Part shown: positions 53,440 to 63,739 of the stretch, one piece after another
How positions within the stretch are numbered: position 1 is the stretch's first letter
How the letters are laid out: each line of letters starts with the position of its first letter
DNA from: Pictodentalium vernedei
Taxonomy: Eukaryota > Mollusca > Scaphopoda > Dentaliida > Dentaliidae
Assembly: GCA_031216915.1 (NCBI GenBank)
Contig: CM062294.1
Coordinates: 32,565,128 to 32,629,127 of the forward strand
Direction: 5' to 3'
Length of the DNA stretch: 64,000 nucleotides
The notes under the pieces: model-generated
Databases searched by the model: none
What the model saw: the letters and a program-made list of their open reading frames with translations, nothing else
What the model was told of the DNA's origin: nothing
Program-made: the position numbers and the translations under genes

Positions 53440-53561
53440 TTAAATAATATACTTATCGTTAATAATTAAAAGTAATAATATTTTTCTGTCACCTTTCTCT
53501 CTTCTTTGGGGGTGTTCTTCTGTTTTCTGATTTTACCTTCTTTGCTTCTCTCACCTCTCTC

Positions 53562-55760
53562 ATGCCCAGGACTATTCCTTGTGGGCAATGTTTGCTTCCA
53601 AAGCATGTGGACGATTCACATGTTTCATGCTCCTCATGTAATGGGTGTTCGGCCGATCGGCCCTGTGGTCTCTGTGGATCGTGGTCATCCACTTTCTGGG
53701 CGTCTGTGAATCGTGTTGTGCGTTCTCGTGACCGTACCTCCCGCTCCGCGAGAAAGGGGAACGCGGTCGTTCGGGGGCTCCCGATCCGACCATGTCTGGT
53801 GAGAGTTATTCCTCCTCCGTGGGGGATGTGCAGTCTATTCCTGTAGTGGATACTGCGGGAGCCGCTGAGTTGTCTGGTGAAGAGGTGCCTGGTTCCGGGA
53901 CTGCGGTCCCCCTCCAGTCGACATCTGAGGTTGTCACTAGGGTTGTGACTCCTCCTTTGGAGCCGAGCAGGGGTGCTCTCTCCACAATTCCACCAATCCC
54001 AACGACTCCCGACGTATCTACTATTATTGCTGGTCCGTCTGCTTCGTCTTCGGTTTCAGCCGGCCTCGGCTTCTCCCTGCAGGGGACTGCAGGGATGTCT
54101 GTTAGTGTGGACGTGGGATATCGGTCTCAGCCTTCCCTGACTTCAACTCGGCGAAGTTGGAAGGGGCTGCCGGCCGAACCCTCTACTGTGGTCTCTGCGC
54201 CGTCGAGCACCACAGTTGTGTCATTGGATTCGGATGTTCATAGTGGGGACACTATGAACTCCGTGGCGTTTCCATCCACTCATTCTGGTCACACGACCAG
54301 TTTTGGGGGACCAACGTCTTTTGTGCAGCCTGGACCTTCTGTCCCGCAGACGTCCGCGGCGACTCTCCTGAGTTCCCGCTATGTTGATCCTTGGGGTGTG
54401 TCGTACACCTATACACGTCTGCCTTCAGACGTTTCGGCTGCCGCCCGTCGCCCCGCTTCGGGTGTTTTGGAGGATCGTGACCCTTCGCTGGTTAAGATGG
54501 TCAGAGGTGAAGCCACTTTTCCGATTCGTTCCCATGTCGAACCGGCCGGTACGGGCAGTGAGCTTAGGGAGGCCCTCTCCTTACTCACTCAGGTTCTGTT
54601 CAAGCGCCTTCCTGTTGCTTCCAGTGAGGCAGCGAGTGGTTTCCAGGCGCCCCCTATGGCGCCGACTCCCGGGATTGGAAACAGGCCACTTTCTGATCCC
54701 CCTGGTGTTCCGACACCATGTGAGGTGTCGGCTGGTTTGCCCACGATGGGCTATGTGTCTTCCGACTCAGGGGAGGAGTCAGATATGCTTGATGTCGAGA
54801 GCCAGCAGTCTTCGGACTTTGGGGCAACTCTTGATTTTGTGTTTGGGTTCCTTCCGGATCTCAAACCATCAAACCAGCCGACAGTGTCAGCCAGGCCGCG
54901 ATCATCGGTCGCGCGCCTACAGCCTATGGGACAACCTGCTTCTGGGCGTCATCGACCGTGCTAGTCGGTACAGGTGGTTGAAGCATTTTCAGCTTTGGAC
55001 TCTAAGCTGAGTTCCATGGCTATGAAGGCTTCGTGCTTCACCAGGGTTGACACCTTTTTGCCTCCGGTGCGTTATCGTTCCTACGACTCCGCCAATCCGT
55101 CAGTCTGCCAGACTTTGACGATTTTGGATCCGGACTCCAATTCCCCCGGGCTTTCCAAGCCCAAGTCTGCCGTCATTCCTATGACGACTCTGGAGTCCAC
55201 GTTGGGCTTATCTAGAGAGATGCTGCGCATGCTTTCTCTCTCAGATCACGTCGTCTCTGCTTTAGCTGCTTATCTGCCTCCAGATAAGTTTGACGAGGTA
55301 AATGCTCCTTTGCGTGTGCTGTCCAAGGCGCTCATGCATCATACTTACTCACACGCATGCCTGTAACACGGCTAATTTGGAACTAGTTCGAAGGGACTCT
55401 GTGCTGGACACAGGCCGATCCCTTCCTGAGGAGCAGCGCGCTGCTCTTCGATCTGCTTCTTTGGCAGGCCCGCAACTTTTCCATGGTTCCGTGTCGACGG
55501 TCCGGTATGACGTCCTACGTCATTCCAAAGATCTGCTGTTGTTTCGTCAGCCTTCTAGGGGAGGCAGGGGCCGTTCCAAGCCTAACAAGTACCCTTCTGC
55601 TTCCTCTGCGAAACAAAAGGCTGATCCTTCTGCCAACGCTTCTACTTCTTACTCACGGGGTAAGGGTAAGCGTCGGCAGGCTAGAGGGATGTCTCAGGAT
55701 TCTTCATACAGTAGAGGGGGTGGTTTCTTCCCTCGCGGGCCTCGTCGGGGCTCAAAATGA
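53562..55760 (+). pseudogene. DIRS-C gag remnant
   Basis: The ATG at 53562 starts the Cys/His cluster (CGQC, DDSHVSC, CNGC, RPCGLC), the counterpart of the start of DIRS-A gag. The frame changes near 53790, then a long frame runs 53792-54961 to a TAG at 54962-54964, and the same frame reopens to about 55366. A frame change near 55340, next to a 23-bp stretch absent from DIRS-B, leads into the C-terminal part (55302-55760), which contains ANLELVRRD as in DIRS-A and ends in a basic Gly/Arg-rich tail (GGGFFPRGPRRG). At least three breaks. Confidence 0.9.
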
Positions 55761-57469
55761 AGGTCCTCACCTCGATTCGTCCCAGGTTGGAGGAAGGATA
55801 GCAGAGTTCGCAGACCGTTGGGCCACCATCACATCCGAGCCTTGGGTGTTAGATGTTGTTCGGTCCGGCCTGCGAATATCCTTCCGGAGGCACTCCACTC
55901 TTTCCAGAGTGCCTCTTCCAACCACAGTTCCTTCAGACGTTTTACGTCGGGAACTTTTGTCCACGGAAATATACAATCTCCTGGCAAAGGGGGCGATCGA
56001 GGTCGTCAAGAACATTCAGTCAGTGGGGTTCTATTCCCGCCTGTTATTGGTGCCGAAGAAGGACGGCCGACTCCGACCGGTTATCGATCTGAGTATCCTG
56101 AACCAGTCTATCATTGCTCCCAAGTTCAGCATGGAGACTTTCAGGTCGGTCCGCCGTTCAATTCACCAGGGAGATTTTGCTTCCAGCATCGACCTGCGAG
56201 ACGCTTACTTTCACGTTCCGATTCATCGGGCGTCACAGAAGTATCTCAGGTTCGCTTTTCTGGGGCGAGTTTACCAGTTCAAGGCCATGTCTTTCGGCCT
56301 CAACCTGGCTGCTTGGGCCTTCACCAGACTGATGTCGCATGTGATAGCTTTCCATCGCACACAGTCCAGGGTGACTACTTCGGCATATCTGGACGATATC
56401 CTCCAGAGGCATTCCAATGCTGCCTTACTGGAGTTGGATGTCGCCACTCTGTTGAGCTTGCTCACGTCGCTAGGATTCAGAGTCAACGAGGAGAAGTCGG
56501 ACCTGGTCCCTTCTCAGTCGTTTTGTCATCTGGGGATGGCCTTCCGCACCCAATTCAATTCGGTGGCGGTTCCCCAGGCCAAGACAGTGATTCTCTCAGC
56601 TTTTGCTCCGACTCTGTCCCAGTCCACATCCGCGACGGCACGGAATATTCTCCGGCAGATCGGTCTCGGTTTCTCTAGGTCGGCTGCGTGTCAGACCTCT
56701 CCAACACTTTCTGCTCAATCGTTGGAGGCCGTTTCCAGAATCTCTTTATCCTCACCTTCTCCCCTGGAGGGATGTTCAGTGGCTTACGCAGGGTGTTCCG
56801 TTGGACTTACCCATGTCCGATCGCGTTCTGGCGGCAGATGCCATCCATCTCGGATGGGGTGCGACGTTGGATCCTCTAGGTCTTTCCCTTCACGGGATGT
56901 GGGACCAGGATCAGGCAGCTCTACACATCAACCAGAAGGAGCTTCTTGCTCTTCTTCTGAGTTTAAGGCAGTGGATCCCTCACCTGTCGAATCGCCAGGT
57001 CCTTCTGTTGTCCGATAATTCGACAGTGGTTGCTTACATTCGGAACCAGGGCGGCACGCACGCGGTTCCAATGAACGAATTGGTTCGGGATCATCTACTG
57101 CTCGCTCAGGATGTCCACGCCGGGGTAGATGTTCGTCACATTCCCGGTCGTCTGAACGTCCTAGCCGACTCCCTGTCCCGACGAGGCAGGGTCATTTCCA
57201 CCGAGTGGATGCTCCACAGGGCAGTGTTCCAGTCTCTTTGCGATCTCTGGGGTCGTCCCCACATCGATCTCTTTGCGACTCGTTGGAACCATCAGATGGA
57301 CACATTCGTGTCCCCGTGTCCAGATCTTCTGGCTTTTGCCGTGGACGCTCTGTCACTCGATTGGAACGGTCTAGTCGGTTACGCCTTCCCGCCGGTTCCG
57401 ATTCTGCCTCAGGTTCTAGCCAAAATTCGAACCTGCAGTTGTCGAATCATTCTGATCGCTCCCCTGTAG
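55757..57469 (+). pseudogene. DIRS-C reverse transcriptase / RNase H remnant
   Basis: The first part (frame open 55483-57018) has DGRLRPVIDLS, SIDLRDAYFHV, FGLNLAAWAFTR and the YLDD box (56386-56397), all intact. A frame change around 56660-56680 leads to the RNase H part (56603-57469): LGWGATLDP, INQKELLALL, LLSDNSTVVAYIRNQGG, HIPGRLNVLADSLSR, DLFATRW. In the first RNase H motif the usual Asp-Ala-Ser is changed to DAIHLGWGA, keeping the Asp. A TAG at 57467-57469 interrupts the conserved C-terminal block that continues in the same frame (VWINQL, LPLRHDLLCQG). Confidence 0.92.
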
Positions 57470-58654
57470 CCTCAGCGGGTGTGGATCAATCAGCTCCGCT
57501 CGCTGATGGCGGCGGTTCCGGCACGTCTCCCTCTACGTCACGACCTTCTTTGCCAAGGTCACCCGAGGAGGTTTCACGTCATTGTGCCTTCACGCATATC
57601 TTTTGTCAGGTCCTGTCTCCTCCGTAGAGGTTTTTTCGAGACGAGCAGTGGAGTGCATTTCTTCAAGGAGGCACTCCACTGGTTTAGCTTATGCAGCTAA
57701 GTGGAAGGTCTTCTGTCGATGGTGTGCTGATCACTCTGTTGATTATGCCAATCCTTCGATTTCACAGATTGTGTAGTTTCTGGTATATCTGTTTGATTCT
57801 CGGGGTCTCCAGCCTGTTACCATCAAGTGTTACAGGTCCATGCTTTCAGAGACTTTTTCTTATGTGGGGAAGCGTCGTATCGGCACTAATCCTTACCTCT
57901 CCAAACTTGTTAGGCACTTTTCTTTGAAAAGGCCTCGGACTTTGCAGCTTACCCCATGGAATCTTTCGTGGGTGCTGCTTTGCTTGGGGGGGGGGGAGCG
58001 CCGTTCGAACCGTTATCCCAGGTGGATATGCGTTTTCTCACATATAAGACGGCTTTTCTGATGGCTTTTGCTTCTGCCAGACGGGTTAGTGAGCTTCACG
58101 CCCTCTCGGTTGACCCGGCCTTTTTTAGGAGCTCTCCCAACAGTGTTACTTTTACCACTGATTGCTCTTTCCTGGCCAAGAATCAGATACCAGGTACTAC
58201 TCCTCCTCCTATCTGTGTCAGGGCTCTTCCTTCTGTTGAGGGTAATCGTCCTTTACTCTGTCCGGTCCGTGCTATTCGCATTTATCTCAATCGGACACAA
58301 TTCATACGGAAAGGCAGGAAACGTTTTTTTCTGTCTCTTATTCCTGGCCGACAGAAGATCTCTCCTCAATCCATTTCTCGATGGATTTGTCTTGCTATTC
58401 GTACGGCTTACGCTCGTTTAGCAGCTGGCGATTGTATTACCAATCGTATTTCTGCCCACGAGGTGTGTGCATTGTCTACCTCTTGGGCTTATTCTAACTC
58501 CGTCAAGTTGTCGAATGTTATGCAGGCAGCCCACTGGAGAAATGCTTTTACTTTCTCCACCTTCTATCTGCGTCAGTTGCACGAGCAGTCGCAGGACCCT
58601 TTTGCATTGGGTCCTCTTTCTTCTGCTCAGACTGTTGTCTGCCCTAGCCATTAG
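57470..58654 (+). pseudogene. DIRS-C tyrosine recombinase remnant with mutated active site
   Basis: The N-terminal part (AAKWKVFCRWCADHSVD) ends at a TAG (57774-57776) within an otherwise continuous alignment. A run of 11 Gs (57986-57996) coincides with a frameshift. The C-terminal frame 57956-58654 has the first catalytic Arg (SARRVSELHAL), Trp/His region AAHW and Tyr (FSTFYLR), but the His-x-x-Arg pair reads HEVC: the second Arg codon CGT has become TGT, consistent with CpG deamination. Compare intact HEVR in DIRS-A and HKVR in DIRS-B. Confidence 0.92.
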
Positions 58655-58874
58655 GCTTCTTGAAGGTCAGTTTCAGCTCTGTGCTGTTACTGCCCTTTTT
58701 TGTCTGTGTGTCACACAGACCCATATGCCTCATCTCTCATTGTCTTTACTAATGTTTGTGATGCTATGGTTGATAAGCCTCGGGACCTCTTCCGTCTGTT
58801 CACGGTTCCAGTGCACTTGGGTTATGTGTGGGTTGGTTATGCGATTCCCTCAAGCCTATTGTCTATTCAGCATG

Positions 58875-58957
58875 TAGTAAACAATTGTAGGTAGGTTGAT
58901 AAGAAATTTAAATTTTATGGTAAATTTCCTTTCTTATTATACCTACCACAATTGTTT
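58875..58957 (+). repeat. Internal complementary region of DIRS-C
   Basis: GTAAACAATTGTAGGTAGG (complement of the missing left end, as known from DIRS-B) followed by AAATTTAAATTTTATGGTAA and TATACCTACCACAATTGTTT (complement of the right end). Confidence 0.9.
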
Positions 58958-59044
58958 ACATGGAGGCCCTCCCGTCTTCTTATACGGGTAAGAATCCTTC
59001 CTCCCCGCTGATCACATAACTCTAACGTTGGTGGATTAAAAAAG

Positions 59045-59321
59045 AATGAGTCATTAGCGACACATATGCGTACTGGCAACGGAAGTCGTGGAGTTGTACT
59101 TGGAAGAGAACATCCCCTACTGGGACTGCGCCGGTTGCACTCGTCCCAGTTTGGCTTATTTTTTCTTGGTGCTTTTGCACCACTATTCTTTCCCAAATTG
59201 CTTGGGAAAGACCAAAATAGAGAGAAAATTATCCGAGTTAGGGACTTCCACTGTAGTGCAAGTCTGTATTAAACAATTGTGGTAGGTATAATAAAAAAGG
59301 AAATTTACTATAAAATTTAAA
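59045..59321 (+). repeat. Right inverted terminal repeat of DIRS-C
   Basis: Counterpart of the left repeat of DIRS-B in inverse orientation; ends TTGTGGTAGGTATAATAAAA and AAATTTAAAT. Confidence 0.88.
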
Positions 59322-59329
59322 TATTTTGG

Positions 59330-59740
59330 CGCTTTTCCATATTTCCAAGGGCCATAACTCACACAAGAATAATGCAATCAGTATGAAACTCAAACTTGAT
59401 CTGTAAGTCATCGTTCTATAGTAGTTTACCAAAACTGAAATCATTCCGTTGAAGCGTGTCCAAAACAAAGGCCGGAAAACTGATATTTTGTCGCTTTTCC
59501 ATATTTCCAAGGGCCATAACTCACACAAGAATAATGCAATCAACATGAAACTCAAACTTGATCTGTAAGTCATCATTCTATAGTGGGTTACCAAAAATGA
59601 AATCATTCGGTTGAAGCATTTCCAAAAAAGTCCGCAAAACTGAAGTGTGACTGATAGACTGACGGACTGACAGACTGACGGATGGACAGAGTGCAAAACT
59701 ATAGTCCCCTCCGGCGATGCCGATGGGGGACTAATTACGC
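59330..59740. repeat. 162-bp duplicated repeat, AGGGCCATAACTC type
   Basis: CTTTTCCATATTTCCAAGGG occurs at 59332 and 59494; CTCAAACTTGATCTGTAAGT and GAAATCATTC follow at matching distances. The end (GACTGACGGACTGACAGACT, ACTATAGTCCCCTCCGGCGA, GGGGGACTAAT) is a common tail of this repeat class in molluscs. Confidence 0.85.
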
Positions 59741-60000
59741 ATAACTTTTAATCGGAAATGACACAACCATGAATATAATAGATCCCCAGCTTTAATTGCA
59801 TGATAATATAGAAGTTGCCAAAGAAAGGCAATCGGTATCAACTTTATCGTATACGACACTGTCGACGCCGATTGTTTTTCTATGGCGAACTCTGTGGGGT
59901 TTTTTTTAAAAACTTTTTTTTCTGTTGCATTGTTTGATTCGAAGGTAGCTCTAAGCTGTATTGCAAGCATCAGGGAAAACTATATATTGCCGAAACTAGG
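59741..60000. other. Non-coding stretch
   Basis: No gene recognised. An 80-codon minus-strand frame has no family similarity. Confidence 0.35.
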
Positions 60001-60007
60001 ATCCTGC

Positions 60008-60562
60008 GTCCTGTGAATATTCGAGATTCGATTCGATATCGATACCATACGTATGCTTCGAGATCGATCCCGAATCAGTCTCATGATTCGATTTTTTCGA
60101 ATCTCTCGTACTAACTTCAATTAGTTACATTTCCAACAAAATTAGGATAAAACTGTCATTAGAAAATTCATTCATGTAGGCTCAATTCCTATTTATTTGA
60201 GTAATTGACAATGTTGGATTGTTAGATAAGGTGTGAATTTGGCACAGAACATTATCCATAGTTTTGGTTTTCGAAGGCTTAACTTGTTACTATTCACGTT
60301 CTTAAGTTAGGCCTTCAAAAACTAAAACTATGGACAATAGGCCTAGCTGTTTCAGCGACGGTGCTGCAGAGAATATTTAGTTATTGGTGTTTAAGGTGTT
60401 CACTCCGTCGCGTAAGGGTCATCACAGTGTTCCGTAACTTCCATTTGATGCAATATGAAATAACTTGTCTTTTAAGATTCGATTCGGGATTCGATTCGAT
60501 GTCGATATCAGAGACACGATTCGATTCGAGATTCGATTCGAAAAGAAATTTGTGATTCGCAG
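60008..60562. repeat. GATTCGATTCGA-rich inverted segment
   Basis: GAGATTCGATTCGATATCGA at the left pairs with TTCGATGTCGATATCAG and CGATTCGAGATTCGATTCG at the right. A nested inverted pair, CATAGTTTTGGTTTTCGAAG (about 60257) and CTTCAAAAACTAAAACTATG (about 60311), lies near the middle. Probably another inverted-repeat element. Confidence 0.6.
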
Positions 60563-61455
60563 ATCCCGAGCCGAAACACTGCAGAACTTTGGAAAAAGTT
60601 TGAAACTTCGCATAATTTAGGCGCAATTATCTTATTTGGGCAAAGCGTTTACCGTCGTCATTTGGGAAGAATTTAAAGGGTTGAGGGTAGTGACCTGATA
60701 ATAATATGTGGTTAAATAGATTGTCAACATCATCTATGATAATGGGAATTATAAGTTTTGATAATTCATTCGGATGTTATCTTCAGTCGATGACATTTTT
60801 GTTTTGGAGCTGTCTAACAGCGTCTGATATCTCTCTAGCGGTTATGCAATATGCAGTCATTGTTCAAATTGATATCTGGCTCCTCAATTGTCGCCGGAAG
60901 ATAGTGTATTTCGGATTCAGATCTTTTTGGACAAAGTAATGTTTTAAAGTGTTCTACAGTTTCCTCTGGGTGTAAATAATTGTGCTCTTCTTTCTTCTCA
61001 CGAAATGTGATAATAATACTCGAGTACTTGGAAGGATTACCTGTCTCCATATTAGATAATTTATCAAACATACATTCAGAAAATTCTCTGCACTTACGCT
61101 TTGTCTCCAGTTTATATTGCTTCTTTATAGGTTTTTAAATTTCTTGTTCGGTTTCGGTTTTGGTTTTTCAGGTGGAGTAAAACCTCGGTTCGATTCGGTT
61201 TTCGGTTTGTTCATGAGGCCAAATAAAATTCAATAAAACTCATTCTTATGTCCGGAGTCATAACTGAATGGTAGTGAAATTGAGTGAAACTCAATGAATG
61301 CCCGAAATAAGCTATAATACATGAAGAATCAGGAAGGCCAATATAATAATTACCTAAATATACAGAACTTTTATTGTGCTTGGCCATTTTTCGAGGTCTG
61401 ACACCTGCCCGCAACTTGAGGAAAGCTGCAAACACAACTAAACAGAAATGGCGGA
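60563..61455. other. Non-coding stretch
   Basis: The minus-strand frame 60835-61071 has no recognised domain. GGTTTCGGTTTTGGTTTTTC and GGTTCGATTCGGTTTTCGG near 61148-61205 form a simple repeat. Confidence 0.4.
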
Positions 61456-61566
61456 AATTCACAGAATGTAGCCTTCCCAGAGTAGTGAGAGTACCCAGAC
61501 ACTGCCATTGACAGTGTCTGGGTACTCTCACTACTCTGGGATGGCTACATTCAGTGAATTTCTGCA
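61456..61566. repeat. Palindrome with AGAGTAGTGAGAGTACCCAG arms
   Basis: Nearly perfect arms of about 50 bases from GAAATTCACAGAATGTAGCC to GGCTACATTCAGTGAATTTC; tip ACACTGCCATTGACAGTGT. Confidence 0.92.
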
Positions 61567-61617
61567 ACAAGAGAGTGTAGCGAAACTCGACCCACCCCGC
61601 CCTGCTCTCACTTTGTG

Positions 61618-61885
61618 TCGAGTCTCTCGGCCCCGAACTCACTTACATGAAGTGAGTTCCGGCCGAGAGCCACGCCACAAAGCCAAACAAGGTCTAGCCA
61701 TAGCACAGATTTGTTGTCGAGGGGTTAGTTACAAGTTCGCAATTTCAAACCGAAAATTAGTTAGCGTAATCAATCACCTAGAACCTCTACAAAATTATTC
61801 CAGACTACCCTGGCACCCGTGCTGTGCCGCTGTTCTCGGGCCGGACTCACTTACAATAAGTGAGCCCTTACCGAGAACCTCGCCA
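61618..61885. repeat. Pair of related hairpins
   Basis: Hairpin 1 (61621-61671): CTCTCGGCC...GAACTCACTTACATGAAGTGAGTTC...GGCCGAGAG. Hairpin 2 (61830-61880): TTCTCGG...GGACTCACTTACAATAAGTGAGCCC...CCGAGAA. They share CTCACTTACA and its complement and sit 210 bases apart in the same orientation. Confidence 0.8.
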
Positions 61886-63739
61886 CAACAGTCAACCAAG
61901 GAACAAACATCTTCCTATGATTCCAATCCACCCTTAAACCGGGTTTTGTGTTAAGATATATGTTAGGACTAGGACTCTGAAACAGAATAGGAATTAAAAA
62001 TACCAAAAAAAACCAATTCCACTAAATTATTAGCAAATTTATTCACAAATCCCCAAATCGTCTCTACCCTCCCACAATTCAGCAGTACATTCAGATTTAC
62101 ATTCAAGTTGTACAGACCAACTCATTTCATTCACCCTTCAAGGTGAGATCATAATTCCTCATAAAATAGTTACGTCCCCTACTAAAGAGGGGGAAAAACC
62201 CTACAATCTGGCACTTATGCCGCCTTAAAATATGCACACCAGACTACATGACTACTACCCTTAACTAAAGAAGGGGAGTCCAAGATACGGCAATACCAAA
62301 TATTTACTTTCACATGTCACCCAGCAGAAGGGTTACTTCATTATTTGTGACCCACCTACCCTCCTAAATATTGCTAAATATTCACTGAGGGTAGCGTTAT
62401 CTCAGTATTCACGTCTGTACATTCAAGCTAATGCCATAAAAGGAGAGGGGGGGGGGGGGGTACAATCCATCGGGCCACCGAAACTCGCCCCAAGCCGAAA
62501 GATCACGATTAGGCCATAGCATCCTATCGCAACAGCAATAAGATGCCCTGGATCAATCGTGAATAATCCTAGAACCAATTTAATATAGCCTTTTATAACA
62601 TATTTCGGCCTACGGCGAGGATCGGTAAATTACATAAAATATGACCGGCCCTGGCAGGGTAAAACTACGGAGAAATAAATATTCGACTCACCTATAGGAA
62701 GCTCCACACGGTTCTGATCCACTAGACTCCGATTCAGAATAATATAATATTGCAGACGCAATTATTTCGTGCGAAGTCAACACCGCCGAGCACGAGAAAC
62801 TACATGTCTCTCACAATAGTGGTCAATGAAGTAAGAACCACTGATCCATAACGCTATCAGTTAATGATCAATGTAACAATTTAAGGCCACCTCAGAGTAT
62901 TTTAGCACTTTCAATACTGAAGCGGGCAAACACACACTCGATATGTACACACAGACCCATACCTACATATATATATAATATACATACACAGATATAGGCC
63001 ACTGTGCACACACCGTGTGTGTGTCCCTTATTGTACAATTCCACTTTTTCTTACACCACCCCCACCCCGAGATTCAACGTCCCTGTTGAAAAAGATAGGA
63101 GAGGAAAAAGGAAAAGGGGAAAGATATATACACCCCTCCGCAAACAAAGGTAGTAGATTTTGTCATACTGGCCATTTAAAAAAAATAGCCAGATAATTGC
63201 TAGTTGAATTGAAATAGTTGTTGGCTGAATAAAAGTAGTCGCTGGTTCCTCATAAAACACATAAATTTTTCTTCATAATTTCTATGTATTTTCGTTTTAA
63301 AAAAATTAATAAATCACTATTTAAATAATTCACCTTAAATCCATCCAACTGGGGTTCCGTTTAGGAAATCAGTCATAGCTTTAGGCCGAAATGAGTCCCC
63401 GACCAGCACTGACCCACGTACAGGGTCTGCACTGCCTGAAGCCGACGAGGTCATGCAACAGGAGATGTAAGCGTCAGATTGAGCTCATTCAAGCATAAAA
63501 CGATGACAATATTTATAATGGTCCCATCTAGAACCCAGTTTAGTTCAAGGTTATCTTTCCAAAACAAAGGAATATTAAATCTTTTCTATTACAACTGAAA
63601 GTTCTCAAGGAACTCATCTCACTTTCTGGATGTAATGACCTTTATCAGGCACATACAATTCTTTTTATGTCATTTATTCTAAAGCATTCAGCTTTCACAC
63701 AATTTCCCCGGGAAATTGGTAAGATTATTTGTAGAACCT
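61886..63739. other. Gene-poor stretch at the right end
   Basis: No reading frame of note. It contains a 14-G run (62447-62460), TA/CA-rich simple sequence (62960-63025) and CCCCTACTAAAGAGGGGG (62175). It could be the 3' UTR or flank of the SGNH-like frame, but nothing shows this directly. Confidence 0.4.

Larger units (their letters stand above)
53485..59321 (+). mobile_element. DIRS-C: DIRS element lacking its left terminus
   Basis: Same family as DIRS-B. Homology with B begins abruptly at CTGTCACCTTTCTCTC, corresponding to 22497 in B, so about 650 bases including the left inverted repeat are absent. The ICR (58875-58957) and the right inverted repeat (59045-59321) are present. Gag, RT/RNase H and recombinase are in order but each carries frameshifts or stops. 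It is better preserved than B. Confidence 0.93.

Noticed and set aside
61508..61954. A 149-codon open frame as a gene
   Set aside because: It spans a palindrome and two hairpins, which dictate its composition; no family similarity.
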